A stretch of DNA of 64,000 bases, from NCBI RefSeq assembly GCF_018614525.1, contig NZ_JAGGOL010000018.1, positions 36,837-100,836 of the forward strand, written 5' to 3'. A program made the translations under genes and the position numbers. The notes beneath the pieces are model-generated. The model did no database searches. It was not told the DNA's origin and saw only the letters and a list, made by a program, of their open reading frames with translations. This DNA comes from Streptomyces sp. ISL-11. GTDB lineage: Bacteria; Actinomycetota; Actinomycetes; Streptomycetales; Streptomycetaceae. Of this stretch, positions 44,856 through 53,111 are shown in pieces (position 1 is the first letter of the stretch; each line of letters starts with the position of its first letter).

Positions 44856-45614
44856 ATGATCGACCCGAATTCCTCCACCACCCGGCTCGGCCCGCCCCGC
44901 GCGGCGGGCGTCCCCGCCTCGGCGGTCGTCCCCACGGGCCGCCGACCCGTCGCGGCGGCCTTGCGCGCGCTCGTGGCCCTCGCCGCGCTCACCGGCATCG
45001 TGCTGGACACGATCGACTCCGACGACCTGGGTCGGCTGTTCAGCTATTTCACGATCCAGTCCAACATTCTGGTGGCCATCACCTTCGCCTGGGCCGCCCA
45101 CCGCGCCTGGACCGCGCGCCCCGCGCTCTCCCCACGGATCACCGGCGCAGCACTGCTGTACATCTCCATCACCGGTCTCGTATTTCACTTTGTACTGTCC
45201 AATGACTCCAGCGGCTTCTCCATGACCAGTGAGCGCACGCCCCTCGAATCGGCCGCCAACCAGCTCCTCCACACCGCGACCCCGCTCGCGGCCGCCTTCG
45301 ACTGGCTCGTGCTCACCGTGCCCGGCGGCTTCCTCCTGCGCCACGCCTGGCAGTGGCTGGCCTACCCCCTCCTCTACTTCCCCTTCGCCCTGATCCGCGG
45401 CGCCTTCCTCGACCCCGGCACCGAGGGCCGCTACCCGTACCCCTTCCTGGACGCCGATCTCCAGGGCTACGCCGGCGTCCTCGGCAACGCCGTCGTCTTC
45501 GGCCTGGCCTTCTACGCGCTGGCCCTCACCCTCGTCCTCCTCGACCGCGTACGCCCCCACCTGCGCGGCCCCCGGAATCGGATTTCGCCTCTGGGCCCCG
45601 GTCCGCTAAAGTAG
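44856..45614 (+). CDS. Pr6Pr family membrane protein
   Basis: A 252-aa protein with six predicted spans, e.g. [46 protein letters not shown] and [20 protein letters not shown]. Conserved polar residues include FSYFTIQSN and the RYPYPFLD segment, the usual Pr6Pr/FAR-17a-AIG1-like features. AIG1/FAR-17a relatives hydrolyse FAHFA lipids in animals through a Thr and a His; the equivalent here is unproved. The 3' end of the gene contains the tRNA promoter. Confidence 0.85.
   Translation: MIDPNSSTTRLGPPRAAGVPASAVVPTGRRPVAAALRALVALAALTGIVLDTIDSDDLGRLFSYFTIQSNILVAITFAWAAHRAWTARPALSPRITGAALLYISITGLVFHFVLSNDSSGFSMTSERTPLESAANQLLHTATPLAAAFDWLVLTVPGGFLLRHAWQWLAYPLLYFPFALIRGAFLDPGTEGRYPYPFLDADLQGYAGVLGNAVVFGLAFYALALTLVLLDRVRPHLRGPRNRISPLGPGPLK
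45583..45612 (+). promoter_or_regulatory. tRNA-Pro promoter
   Basis: TTTCGC (45583-45588) and TAAAGT (45607-45612) are 18 bp apart and 48 bp before the tRNA, inside the last codons of the Pr6Pr gene. Confidence 0.55.
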
Positions 45615-45660
45615 AGCTCGTTGCGCCGGAGACCTGCGAAATCGGGTCGCGAGGCAACAT

Positions 45661-45734
45661 CGGGGTGTAGCGCAGCTTGGCAGCGCGCTTCGTTCGGGAC
45701 GAAGAGGTCGTGGGTTCAAATCCCGCCACCCCGA
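45661..45734 (+). tRNA. tRNA-Pro(CGG)
   Basis: Full cloverleaf: acceptor CGGGGTG/CACCCCG, D-arm GCGC/GCGC, anticodon stem CTTCG/CGAAG with loop TTCGGGA (anticodon CGG at 45695-45697), T-arm GTGGG-TTCAAAT-CCCGC, discriminator A. No encoded CCA. Reads CCG proline codons. Confidence 0.97.
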
Positions 45735-45744
45735 CAGCTGGCCA

Positions 45745-45776
45745 GAGGCCCATTCGCGTGATCGTGAATGGGCCTT
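45745..45776 (+). terminator. tRNA terminator
   Basis: 13-bp stem AGGCCCATTCGCG / CGTGAATGGGCCT (one G-U) with a TGAT loop, 11 bp after the tRNA. Confidence 0.85.
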
Positions 45777-45922
45777 CTGCATGTCCTGGGCGTCAGCGGA
45801 GGGGCCGAGCGGACCGGTCAAGCCTCGCGGGCGTCCGGCTCGCGGGCATCGGCGTGCGGCGTCGCCGGCCGGAGGTCTCGTCCATGGTTTCCGTCCCCTC
45901 GGCGATCACAGCCTCTCCGCCC

Positions 45923-47122
45923 TCACCACACCACCGGCAGTGCCACCGGATAGCGCCAGATCGATGACGTGTTCCAGCGCACTTCCTCGCTGGGCACGGC
46001 CAGCATCAGTTGCGGGAAGCGCTTCAGCAGGCTCCCCAGGGCGACCTGGAGTTCCATGGCCGCCAGCGGGGCGCCGAGGCAGTGGTGCGAGCCCCAGCCG
46101 AAGGCCATGTGGGGCGGTGACTTCCGGTTCAGGTCGAGCTCGTCGGACCGCTCGAACTTGCGCTCGTCACGGTTGGCGGTCAGGTACGAGACGTGCACCA
46201 TGTCGCCGGCCTTGATCGTGACGCCGCTCAGCTGCACGTCCTCCATGGCGACGCGCGGAATGCCGACGCCCTTGCGGAACGGGATGTACCGCAGCAGTTC
46301 CTCGATCGCCTGCGGCAGCGCCTCGGGCCGGGCCCGCAACTCGGCCGCCACGTCGGGCCGGGTGAGCAGCGTGTAGGAGATGTTGCCGATCTCGTAGGAG
46401 GTCGTGTCCTGGCCCGTGATGAGCAGGACCATGGCCATGACCGCCAGCTCCTGATCATTGAGGACCTCGTCGCCGTCGCGGGCGAGGGCCAGCGTGCTGA
46501 TCAGGTCGTCGCCGGGGTTCCGGCGCCGCTCCGCCGTCAGCGTGGTGAAGTAGGCGCGGAGCTCGGTCTTGGCCCGGACCGCCGCCTCCCGGCCGCTCGC
46601 TCCGACGTCCATCATCGTCCAGGCGTTGGCGCGGAGTTGGGAGCGGTCCGCCTCGGGGATGTCGAGGACTTCGCAGATCGTCGTCATGGGCAGCGGCGAG
46701 GCCACGTGCCCGACCAGGTCGGCGGGGGCGCCGTGCTCCGCCATCCGGTCCAGCAGCTCGTCCACGACGCGCTGGGTGCGGACCCGCATCCGGGCCACAT
46801 GATGCGGCGCGAAGCCTTTGGCGATCAGGCTGCGCAGCCTGCTGCTGGCCGGCGGATCCATCACGTTGATGGCCTCGGCCTGGATGATCGGTTCGGGCGT
46901 CATCCGCGGATAGTCGCGGCCGACGACGGCACCGCGGCTGAAGCGCCGGTCGGTGGTGACGGTTCGTACGTCCTCGTAGCGGGTGACAAGCCACGCCTCG
47001 CCCTCGCCATAGGGCATGCGGATACGGGCGACGGGTTCTTCCGCCAGCAAGCGCTTGAGCATGGGGTCGAATTCGAGGGCCTGGGCGAAGTCGAACGGGC
47101 ATGTCCAAACGTCGGATTCCAT
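45923..47122 (-). CDS. Cytochrome P450
   Basis: Soluble bacterial P450 of 399 aa. The heme loop is FGWGSHHCLGAPLA (Cys about residue 346), the I-helix oxygen motif ITGQDTTS, and the K-helix ExxR is EELLR. N-terminal part includes RMPYGEGEAWLVTRYEDVR and the MDPPASSRLRSLIAKGF stretch of CYP105/107-like enzymes. No ferredoxin or biosynthetic cluster accompanies it, so its substrate is unknown. ATG 47122 with GGAG about 10 nt upstream. First gene beyond tRNA-Pro and divergent from the DUF1259 gene across a palindrome-rich promoter. Confidence 0.94.
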   Translation of the reverse strand: MESDVWTCPFDFAQALEFDPMLKRLLAEEPVARIRMPYGEGEAWLVTRYEDVRTVTTDRRFSRGAVVGRDYPRMTPEPIIQAEAINVMDPPASSRLRSLIAKGFAPHHVARMRVRTQRVVDELLDRMAEHGAPADLVGHVASPLPMTTICEVLDIPEADRSQLRANAWTMMDVGASGREAAVRAKTELRAYFTTLTAERRRNPGDDLISTLALARDGDEVLNDQELAVMAMVLLITGQDTTSYEIGNISYTLLTRPDVAAELRARPEALPQAIEELLRYIPFRKGVGIPRVAMEDVQLSGVTIKAGDMVHVSYLTANRDERKFERSDELDLNRKSPPHMAFGWGSHHCLGAPLAAMELQVALGSLLKRFPQLMLAVPSEEVRWNTSSIWRYPVALPVVW

Positions 47123-47385
47123 TGCCGGTACTCCAGACGGGGGGTCTTGCGCCAGGGATCCGGCTCATGAACGGGCCGGTGGCTCGTACATGCCCACACC
47201 CTTGGGAGGCATGTACCGCGGTACCCCATTTAGCCCGTACAGGTGACCTGTGCTGGTACATGTACTCATGAGGGTATATATACAGATAGTGTGATCTATG
47301 GGGCGGGCCGGTAGAACCGGTCCGCCCGACTGCGCATCCTTCCGACCCGCTCGGGATTCCGTCTGCTCTGCGGAGGCGATCGTCC
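47123..47385. promoter_or_regulatory. Palindrome cluster between P450 and DUF1259 genes
   Basis: An AT-rich divergent region carrying, within ~100 bp: GTACATGCC-N13-GGCATGTAC (47186-47216), GTACCGCGGTAC (47213-47224), ACAGGT-G-ACCTGT (47239-47251), GTACATGTAC (47256-47265) and GTATATATAC (47274-47283). The tetramer GTAC occurs six times. This is far above chance for the base composition and points to one or more dimeric repressors controlling both genes. Confidence 0.7.
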
Positions 47386-48447
47386 ATGAGGAAAGACCGG
47401 CAGCGGGTCCACGCGGCACGGGCGTTCATGTCGAGGCGGCGACTGCTGGCCGTGGGTGCCGCACTGACGTGGAGCGGCACGGCCGCGGCCCGCGCGGAGG
47501 CCATTCCCGGCGGGGGCCGCACGGCGGTCGATGCCGTGCCCACCAAAAGAGCGGACTGGAGGAGGGTCGCGACCGTGCTGGGCCGCGAAGGCAACGTGGC
47601 CCGCGGGATGATCTACCACACGGACTTCCCGCGCCGCGATCTGCACGTGGTCTCCTATGGCGTCACCGTCTCCTCAGGGCTCGCCCTGGGATCGCACGTG
47701 GCGTTCGTCCGCTATGCCGACGGCACCACGATGATGATGGGCGATCTCGTCGTCACCGAGGACGAACTGCAGGTCGTGACCGGGACCCTGCAACGGCACG
47801 GGATCGAGCAGAGCGCCCTCCACAAGCACCTGCTCTCGCACTCCCCCGACGTCTGGTGGACGCATGTGCACGCCCATGGGCGCGACGCCGTATCCATGGC
47901 CGACGGCGTGCGCGAGGCTCTGGACCGCACCGGCACCCCGCCCGCGCGGCCCCGCGACCCGACGAAGGTCGACCTGGACACCGAGGGCATCGACGCCGCC
48001 ATGGGCACCAAGGGGTCCCATTACGACGGGGTCTACAAATGCACCTTCGCCCGCCGCGAGACCATCGTCGACGGCGGCTATGTGCTCCCCCCGGGACTCG
48101 GATCGACCTCCGCCTTCAGCTTCCAGGCCCTGGGCAGCGGCCGGGCCGCCGTGAACGGCGACTTCGTCGTGGTGGGCCAGGAGGTCCAGAAGGTGCTCAA
48201 GGCGCTGAGGCGCGGCGGAATCAAGATCGTCGAACTCCACAACCACGGCTTGCGGGAAGAGCCCCGGCTGTTCTTCATCCACTTCTGGGGCGTGGACGAC
48301 GCCGTCCGCCTCGCGAAGGTCCTGCGCTCCGCACTGGACGTCACCAACGTGACGTCTTACGGCGGGGAGGCCCATGAGCGGCCGACAGTCTCGGGCGCGA
48401 GCAGCGCTCCGGGCCGTCAGCTGCCCCCGTCGGCGCACAGGGCGTGA
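47386..48447 (+). CDS. Secreted DUF1259 (LppY/LpqO-type) protein, internally duplicated
   Basis: A 353-aa protein. The N-terminus has a twin-arginine-like signal (FMSRRRLLAVGAALTW, then AARAEA). The mature part is two related DUF1259 halves: the first contains ALGSHVAFVRYADG, MMMGDLVVTEDE and WWTHVHAHG; the second GLGSTSAFSFQALG, AVNGDFVVVGQE and LFFIHFWGVDD. The family is named after mycobacterial lipoproteins LppY and LpqO; function unknown. ATG 47386 follows GGAGG at 11 nt. Its last 31 bp overlap the convergent hydrolase gene. Confidence 0.85.
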   Translation: MRKDRQRVHAARAFMSRRRLLAVGAALTWSGTAAARAEAIPGGGRTAVDAVPTKRADWRRVATVLGREGNVARGMIYHTDFPRRDLHVVSYGVTVSSGLALGSHVAFVRYADGTTMMMGDLVVTEDELQVVTGTLQRHGIEQSALHKHLLSHSPDVWWTHVHAHGRDAVSMADGVREALDRTGTPPARPRDPTKVDLDTEGIDAAMGTKGSHYDGVYKCTFARRETIVDGGYVLPPGLGSTSAFSFQALGSGRAAVNGDFVVVGQEVQKVLKALRRGGIKIVELHNHGLREEPRLFFIHFWGVDDAVRLAKVLRSALDVTNVTSYGGEAHERPTVSGASSAPGRQLPPSAHRA

Positions 48448-49640
48448 TCGACGAGCTTACGGGTGGCGGTGTTGAAGTTCCTGAGGTCGGGCGTGCTGCC
48501 CGCGCTGGTGACGGAGACGGCCACGGAGCGGCGGCCGCCCGGGGTGACGCCTGTGCGGGTGTACGAGCCGAAGCCGTCGCCCTCGTGGTGCCAGTAGCCG
48601 CTGCCGCAGGACAGGGGCACCCAGCGGATCCCGAGGCCGTATCCGCCGTCGGGCCACTCGGTGAGGTCGTCGGCGTCGCCGGCCCGGGGCACCGTGCGCT
48701 GCATCTCGGCCAGCTGTGCCTTGGGGAGCAGCTTGCCGGTGACCAGGGCGCGGAAGAAGGTGTTCAGGTCGGCGGTGGTGCTCACGACGGCCGAGTCGGC
48801 GGTGTGCTGGAGGCTCTGGTCGGTGACGTCCAGCCGGCCGCCGTCGGGGGTGCGCAGCTGCACGCGCGCGTGCGGGCCGGAAAGGTACGGGTCGGCGCCG
48901 GTGACGAGGGTGCCGCGGAGGGCGAGCGGTGCGATGACGCGGTGTTCGACGGCCTCCCGCCAGGGGAGTCCGCCCGCCTTCTCGATGATCATGCCGGCGA
49001 GCAGGTAGTTGGTGTTGGAGTAGGCCCAGCGGGGGCTGCGGGCGTCGGGCGTGAAGAGGGGGCGGTGGCGCATCGCGACCGCCACCCAGTCCTGGGCGGG
49101 GGTGGCGTCGAAGCGGTGCTTCTCGAAGTCCCGCAGGAGGGCCTGGGACAGCTCGGGGTCGTCGACGTGGTCGAACAGTCCGCTGGTCTGCCGCAGCAGA
49201 TCGCGGACGGTGATCTTCGAGCCGTCGTTGCCGTTGCCCGCCACGACGCCGGGCAGCCATTTCTCGACCGTATCGTCCAGGGACAGCTTGCCTTCGGCGG
49301 CCAGTTGCAGGGCGACGGTGGCCGTGAACGTCTTGGTCGTGCTCGCCGCGCGGAACCGGGCGTCCCACGGGACCTGTGCCCCGGTGGCCGACCTGGCCCG
49401 TACGGAACCGTGGCCGGTGGCGACCTCGGCGAGGACGGTGACGTCTCCGCCGGCCGCCTTCACCGCGCGTACGTCCGCCTCCAGGACGTTCCGGCCGTAG
49501 CGTCCGTGCTCGCCCGCGTCCGCCGCTCCCGCGTACGGAGCCGCCGCGATGCCGCTCGCGAGGGCGGCCGTGGCCAGGGCCACCACCGCTCCCGCCCGGC
49601 CCGCTCTCGCCCAACGGCCGGTCCGTCCGTACGCGCGCAT
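48417..49640 (-). CDS. Secreted serine beta-lactamase-fold hydrolase (DD-carboxypeptidase-like)
   Basis: A 407-aa class C beta-lactamase/DD-peptidase family protein. Signal peptide at the N-terminus (AGAVVALATAALASGIAAAPYAGA). Catalytic motifs: SxxK as ASTTKTF, YxN as WAYSNTNYLLAG, and the third motif HEGDG in place of KTG. Similar to Streptomyces R61 DD-peptidase and esterases. ATG 49640 is chosen because it begins a normal signal peptide; the frame is open to 49691. Tail-to-tail overlap with the DUF1259 gene. Confidence 0.92.
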   Translation of the reverse strand: MRAYGRTGRWARAGRAGAVVALATAALASGIAAAPYAGAADAGEHGRYGRNVLEADVRAVKAAGGDVTVLAEVATGHGSVRARSATGAQVPWDARFRAASTTKTFTATVALQLAAEGKLSLDDTVEKWLPGVVAGNGNDGSKITVRDLLRQTSGLFDHVDDPELSQALLRDFEKHRFDATPAQDWVAVAMRHRPLFTPDARSPRWAYSNTNYLLAGMIIEKAGGLPWREAVEHRVIAPLALRGTLVTGADPYLSGPHARVQLRTPDGGRLDVTDQSLQHTADSAVVSTTADLNTFFRALVTGKLLPKAQLAEMQRTVPRAGDADDLTEWPDGGYGLGIRWVPLSCGSGYWHHEGDGFGSYTRTGVTPGGRRSVAVSVTSAGSTPDLRNFNTATRKLVDHALCADGGS

Positions 49641-49858
49641 CGTCCATCCCCATGTCCAGGCCCCTGTGCGGGCCGACCGCTGACCAGCCAATCAGCGCGG
49701 GGGGCGGTGGACCATGGCCCTGGGTCCCTGGTGCGAGGTAGGGAAAACCCCACCGTCGGACCCTGCTGATGTCAGCTGGTGGCGGGATGCTGTGCCGACA
49801 GGGGTCGGACACGGTGTGGGCCACCGAGGACACCGACGTGGGCGAACGTCCCCACCGC

Positions 49859-51949
49859 TCATGCCACCCCGGTCGAGGGCTCGTGTCCCTGCTGGACGCT
49901 GCCCAGCCAGAGGGTGTCGCGAGCCCGCGTCATCGCCACGAAGAGCTGGCTACGGGCGAGTTCCCCGCGCTCCCGCGCGGTCTCGGGAGCCTCGGAATGG
50001 TTGCGCAGCGCGGAGTCGTGCCGTGGCAGGTATACGTGCTTGAACTCAAGTCCCTTGGCCCGTAGGTAGCTTCCCAGCTTTACCGCCTCGACCGGGATGC
50101 CGTCGTAACGCTCCAGTCGGCATACAGGGATTTTCGCCCGCGTGAGGAGACGGTAGTAGTGCTCGATGCCGTGCTTCGAGGAGCACAGGACCGCGGCATC
50201 GGACTGTGCCTGGGGAGACAGGCCGCGAAGGGCATCCAGAAGCGCTTGGTCGTGTTCGGGGACGGTCGGCTTCACGACGCGGTCCACCCGGCCGTCGTGA
50301 TATGTCAGGTCGACTTCTCGCCGCCCCGGTGTCCGGAGACCGTCGATGTCCTCGAAGGCGTCCTCGGCGACAACGGCCAGCGCCGTGTCCAGGATTTCCT
50401 TCCTGTTACGGTAGTTGACGCGCAATACCTGACTGCGGTCACCACGGACGTCGATTCCCGCGTCCGAGAGGCGGAACCCGCCTGGATAGACCGACTGCTG
50501 GCCGTCGCCGACCAGGAGCAGCCCGTTGGGTGAGTCGCCGGTCAGAGCGTGAAGCAGCCGTACGCCGACGAGGGTCAGGTCCTGCACCTCGTCGACGATC
50601 ACGGCGCTGTAGGGCGGAGGCCCCGCGGGACCACTCGCCTCGGCCAGGGCCAGCGAGAGGACATCGTTGAAGTCGTGGACTTCGGACTCGGTCCGGCGGG
50701 ATTCGTACGCCTCGTGGAGCGCCCAGACCGCCTGCCGGTGCGAGCGGCCCAGGCGGGCCCGCCGACGACGCCGCGGGACAGCGGCGTACTCCTCGAACGA
50801 GGTGATTCCTCGTCCCTTGATGACGTAATCGATCTCCTCCCGCCAATAGCCATGGAGCGGGTCGACTTCAGCGAGGCAACTGTTACGTCCTACGTCCTTC
50901 CAGGCGAAGCTGAACGCCGTCTCCGCTTTGCTCTCGCTCAGGTGCACGGGTATGTCCCGGCTGCGGAGAAATTCCTTGGCCCAGGAGTGCAGGCTGGAGA
51001 AGCCGACCCGGCCGGCCACGTCCGGAGCCATTGCCCTGAGGAAGGTGCCCTGCACACGAGGCAGGTTGTTGGCGAAGGTGACATACAGGATCCGGCCGCT
51101 TGTGCGCTTGGCGAGGTGCGCCGCGCGGTGCAGGCCGACGACGGTCTTTCCCGTGCCGGCCGGGCCACTGATCCGGGCGGGGCCTGCCCAATTCCGTCGG
51201 ACCAGAGCGACTTGATCGGGGTGCAGGAAGGTCATCCACTGCTCGATGGGAGCCTTCCTGGCCTCGTCGACGATGGCCTCCCGCAGGCCGTCGACATCGA
51301 ATAACCCGGCGGGCTCAGGCGTTCGGTTCCGTTCCCGCGTCGGCGGTATTTCCGCGACGGCGGAACCCTCGTACTCGGGGAAGACCCGCTCCAAATGGTC
51401 GGCGAGGGCGCGAACCGACTCCGGGCGGAGCCTTCGGGGCTCCGACAGCAGCACGGGGCCGACCTCGCGCTCACCCAGCAACCGAATCCTGCCCAGCACC
51501 TTGTCGGTGCGCTGTCCGGCGAAGACCATGAGCGGTTGCACAGCGACCGGGGACAGTCCCAAGGACGCCACCGCGCTCTCGGCCGTTCTCGTCACGGCCA
51601 GCAACTTGCGCGCGTGGTCGTCCCTCGGCTGCCCGCCGGCCCGTAAGCCCCCGCCGACGACTTCGGGGGAACTGCGCCAATTCTTGACATCGATCACGAA
51701 GACGCCGCCGGGACCGACCAGCAACATGTCCACGTTGGCCGTGCGCGTACCCGGCCACCTGCGGTCCACCAGAAGACGCCAACCCCGTTCGGTCAGTACG
51801 AGCAGCTGGGCCGCGACCTGGCGCTCGCCCTCGCCGGCCGCTTCCCACCTGCGGGCCTGCTCTGCGGCGGCGCGCCACTGTTCGCGCAGTATCCGCTCCT
51901 GCCGGCGCGCCTCCTGCGCCCGCCGTGACGCCGAATCGCCTACCGCCAT
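49859..51949 (-). CDS. NERD nuclease domain fused to SF1 helicase, two TTA codons
   Basis: A 696-aa two-domain protein. After a coiled-coil N-terminus (residues 5-45), a NERD domain has GEGERQVA and VDMLLVGPGGVFVIDVKNW, a PD-(D/E)xK-like nuclease core. A UvrD/SF1 helicase follows: Walker A ISGPAGTGKTVVGL, Walker B AVIVDEVQDLT, motif III LLLVGDGQQSVYPGG, motif IV VLRVNYRN and motif VI FVAMTRARDTLWLG. Codons 102 and 216 are TTA (51646-51644 and 51304-51302), so expression should need bldA. Its location in the accessory segment suggests DNA processing or phage defence; that role is an inference. Confidence 0.92.
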   Translation of the reverse strand: MAVGDSASRRAQEARRQERILREQWRAAAEQARRWEAAGEGERQVAAQLLVLTERGWRLLVDRRWPGTRTANVDMLLVGPGGVFVIDVKNWRSSPEVVGGGLRAGGQPRDDHARKLLAVTRTAESAVASLGLSPVAVQPLMVFAGQRTDKVLGRIRLLGEREVGPVLLSEPRRLRPESVRALADHLERVFPEYEGSAVAEIPPTRERNRTPEPAGLFDVDGLREAIVDEARKAPIEQWMTFLHPDQVALVRRNWAGPARISGPAGTGKTVVGLHRAAHLAKRTSGRILYVTFANNLPRVQGTFLRAMAPDVAGRVGFSSLHSWAKEFLRSRDIPVHLSESKAETAFSFAWKDVGRNSCLAEVDPLHGYWREEIDYVIKGRGITSFEEYAAVPRRRRRARLGRSHRQAVWALHEAYESRRTESEVHDFNDVLSLALAEASGPAGPPPYSAVIVDEVQDLTLVGVRLLHALTGDSPNGLLLVGDGQQSVYPGGFRLSDAGIDVRGDRSQVLRVNYRNRKEILDTALAVVAEDAFEDIDGLRTPGRREVDLTYHDGRVDRVVKPTVPEHDQALLDALRGLSPQAQSDAAVLCSSKHGIEHYYRLLTRAKIPVCRLERYDGIPVEAVKLGSYLRAKGLEFKHVYLPRHDSALRNHSEAPETARERGELARSQLFVAMTRARDTLWLGSVQQGHEPSTGVA

Positions 51950-52089
51950 CCCCAGCCCCCTTTTTCCCGCATCACGATCCTATGGTCACCGGTTGCTCCA
52001 TACGGGCTACTTCGACGTCGCGGTTGTCCGGAGAATCAGCCCAAACCAAGCGCGTTACTGTTCGATTTTGTGTGGGCACTCTGGGGGCC

Positions 52090-52977
52090 ATGAATGATGT
52101 GTGGGCGCGGACGCCGGTGACGGCCGAAGGGCGGCTGGGGCCCGCCGCTTCGCATCCGGGGCGGTGCGACAGCCGGTACCGGGCGCGGCGGGATGCCCTT
52201 GTGCGGGGAGCTCGTGGGCATCGGGTGGGGGATCCGTCGCCGGTGGTGGAGTACAGCGAGGCCGAGCACGCGACGTGGCGCGCGGTGCACGCGGCGCTGG
52301 CCGGGGCACATCGGGAGTTCGCGTGCCGCGCCGTGCTGGAGGCCGGGGAGGCGGCACCGATTCCCGCGGATCATGTGCCGCAGCACGCGGAGGTCGGTGC
52401 CGCGCTGCGGCGGCTGACGGGGTTCGATCTGACGCTCGCCGGCGGGTTCGTGGAGAACCGGCGCTTTCTGGGATCGATGGAGGACGGGTATTTCCACGCG
52501 GTGCAGTTCGTCCGTCATCCCGCGATACCGCTGTACACCCCTGAACCTGACGTGATCCACGATGTGTTCGGGCACGGCATCCACCTGTCGTCGAACCGGT
52601 TCGCCGACCTCTACCGGCTGTTCGGGCGGACCGCGGCGCGGCTGGGCACCGGTGAGGCGCTGGACCTGCTCAGCCGCGTGTACTGGTTCACGCTCGAATT
52701 CGGTGTAATGGCCGAGGACGGCGCGGTGAAGGCGTACGGTGCGGCGCTGCTCTCCTCGTACGGCGAGCTCGGCCGGCTGGACCGGTGCGAGATCCGCGAG
52801 CTGGACGTGCGGGAGATGATCCGCACGCATTACCGGGTGTCGGGGTATCAGCCGGTGCTGTTCGACGCACGTTCGATGGAGTACCTCACGGACACATTGG
52901 CGGACTTCCTGGAGGGATTCGACGACGAGGAGGCCGCGCGTCTCGCGGCCATCGCGAGCGCCGGCGACCGGTCGTAG
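52090..52977 (+). CDS. Phenylalanine 4-monooxygenase-like aromatic hydroxylase
   Basis: Aromatic amino acid hydroxylase of 295 aa, iron- and pterin-dependent. Signature TPEPDVIHDVFGHGIHLSS gives the two iron-ligand His (about residues 156 and 161); the Glu ligand is in FTLEFGVM (about 202). Likely converts Phe to Tyr. ATG 52090 (MNDVWARTPV) follows GGGGG closely; the open frame upstream lacks similarity. No pterin recycling gene is nearby. Confidence 0.88.
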   Translation: MNDVWARTPVTAEGRLGPAASHPGRCDSRYRARRDALVRGARGHRVGDPSPVVEYSEAEHATWRAVHAALAGAHREFACRAVLEAGEAAPIPADHVPQHAEVGAALRRLTGFDLTLAGGFVENRRFLGSMEDGYFHAVQFVRHPAIPLYTPEPDVIHDVFGHGIHLSSNRFADLYRLFGRTAARLGTGEALDLLSRVYWFTLEFGVMAEDGAVKAYGAALLSSYGELGRLDRCEIRELDVREMIRTHYRVSGYQPVLFDARSMEYLTDTLADFLEGFDDEEAARLAAIASAGDRS

Positions 52978-53111
52978 GGCTCCGCGACGGGCCGCGGGAC
53001 GCGACGATCGGCCCTGGTGCTCGCAGGGTTCGGGCATGGGCACGCCGAGAGTTATCCACAGGCTGTGGCGCTCCACGACGGGATGTCGGTCCCACGGCGC
53101 AGAATGGGGCC

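Noticed and set aside
45661..52089. Complete integrative element at tRNA-Pro
   Set aside because: No integrase, excisionase, replication gene or second copy of the tRNA 3' end could be found in the window.
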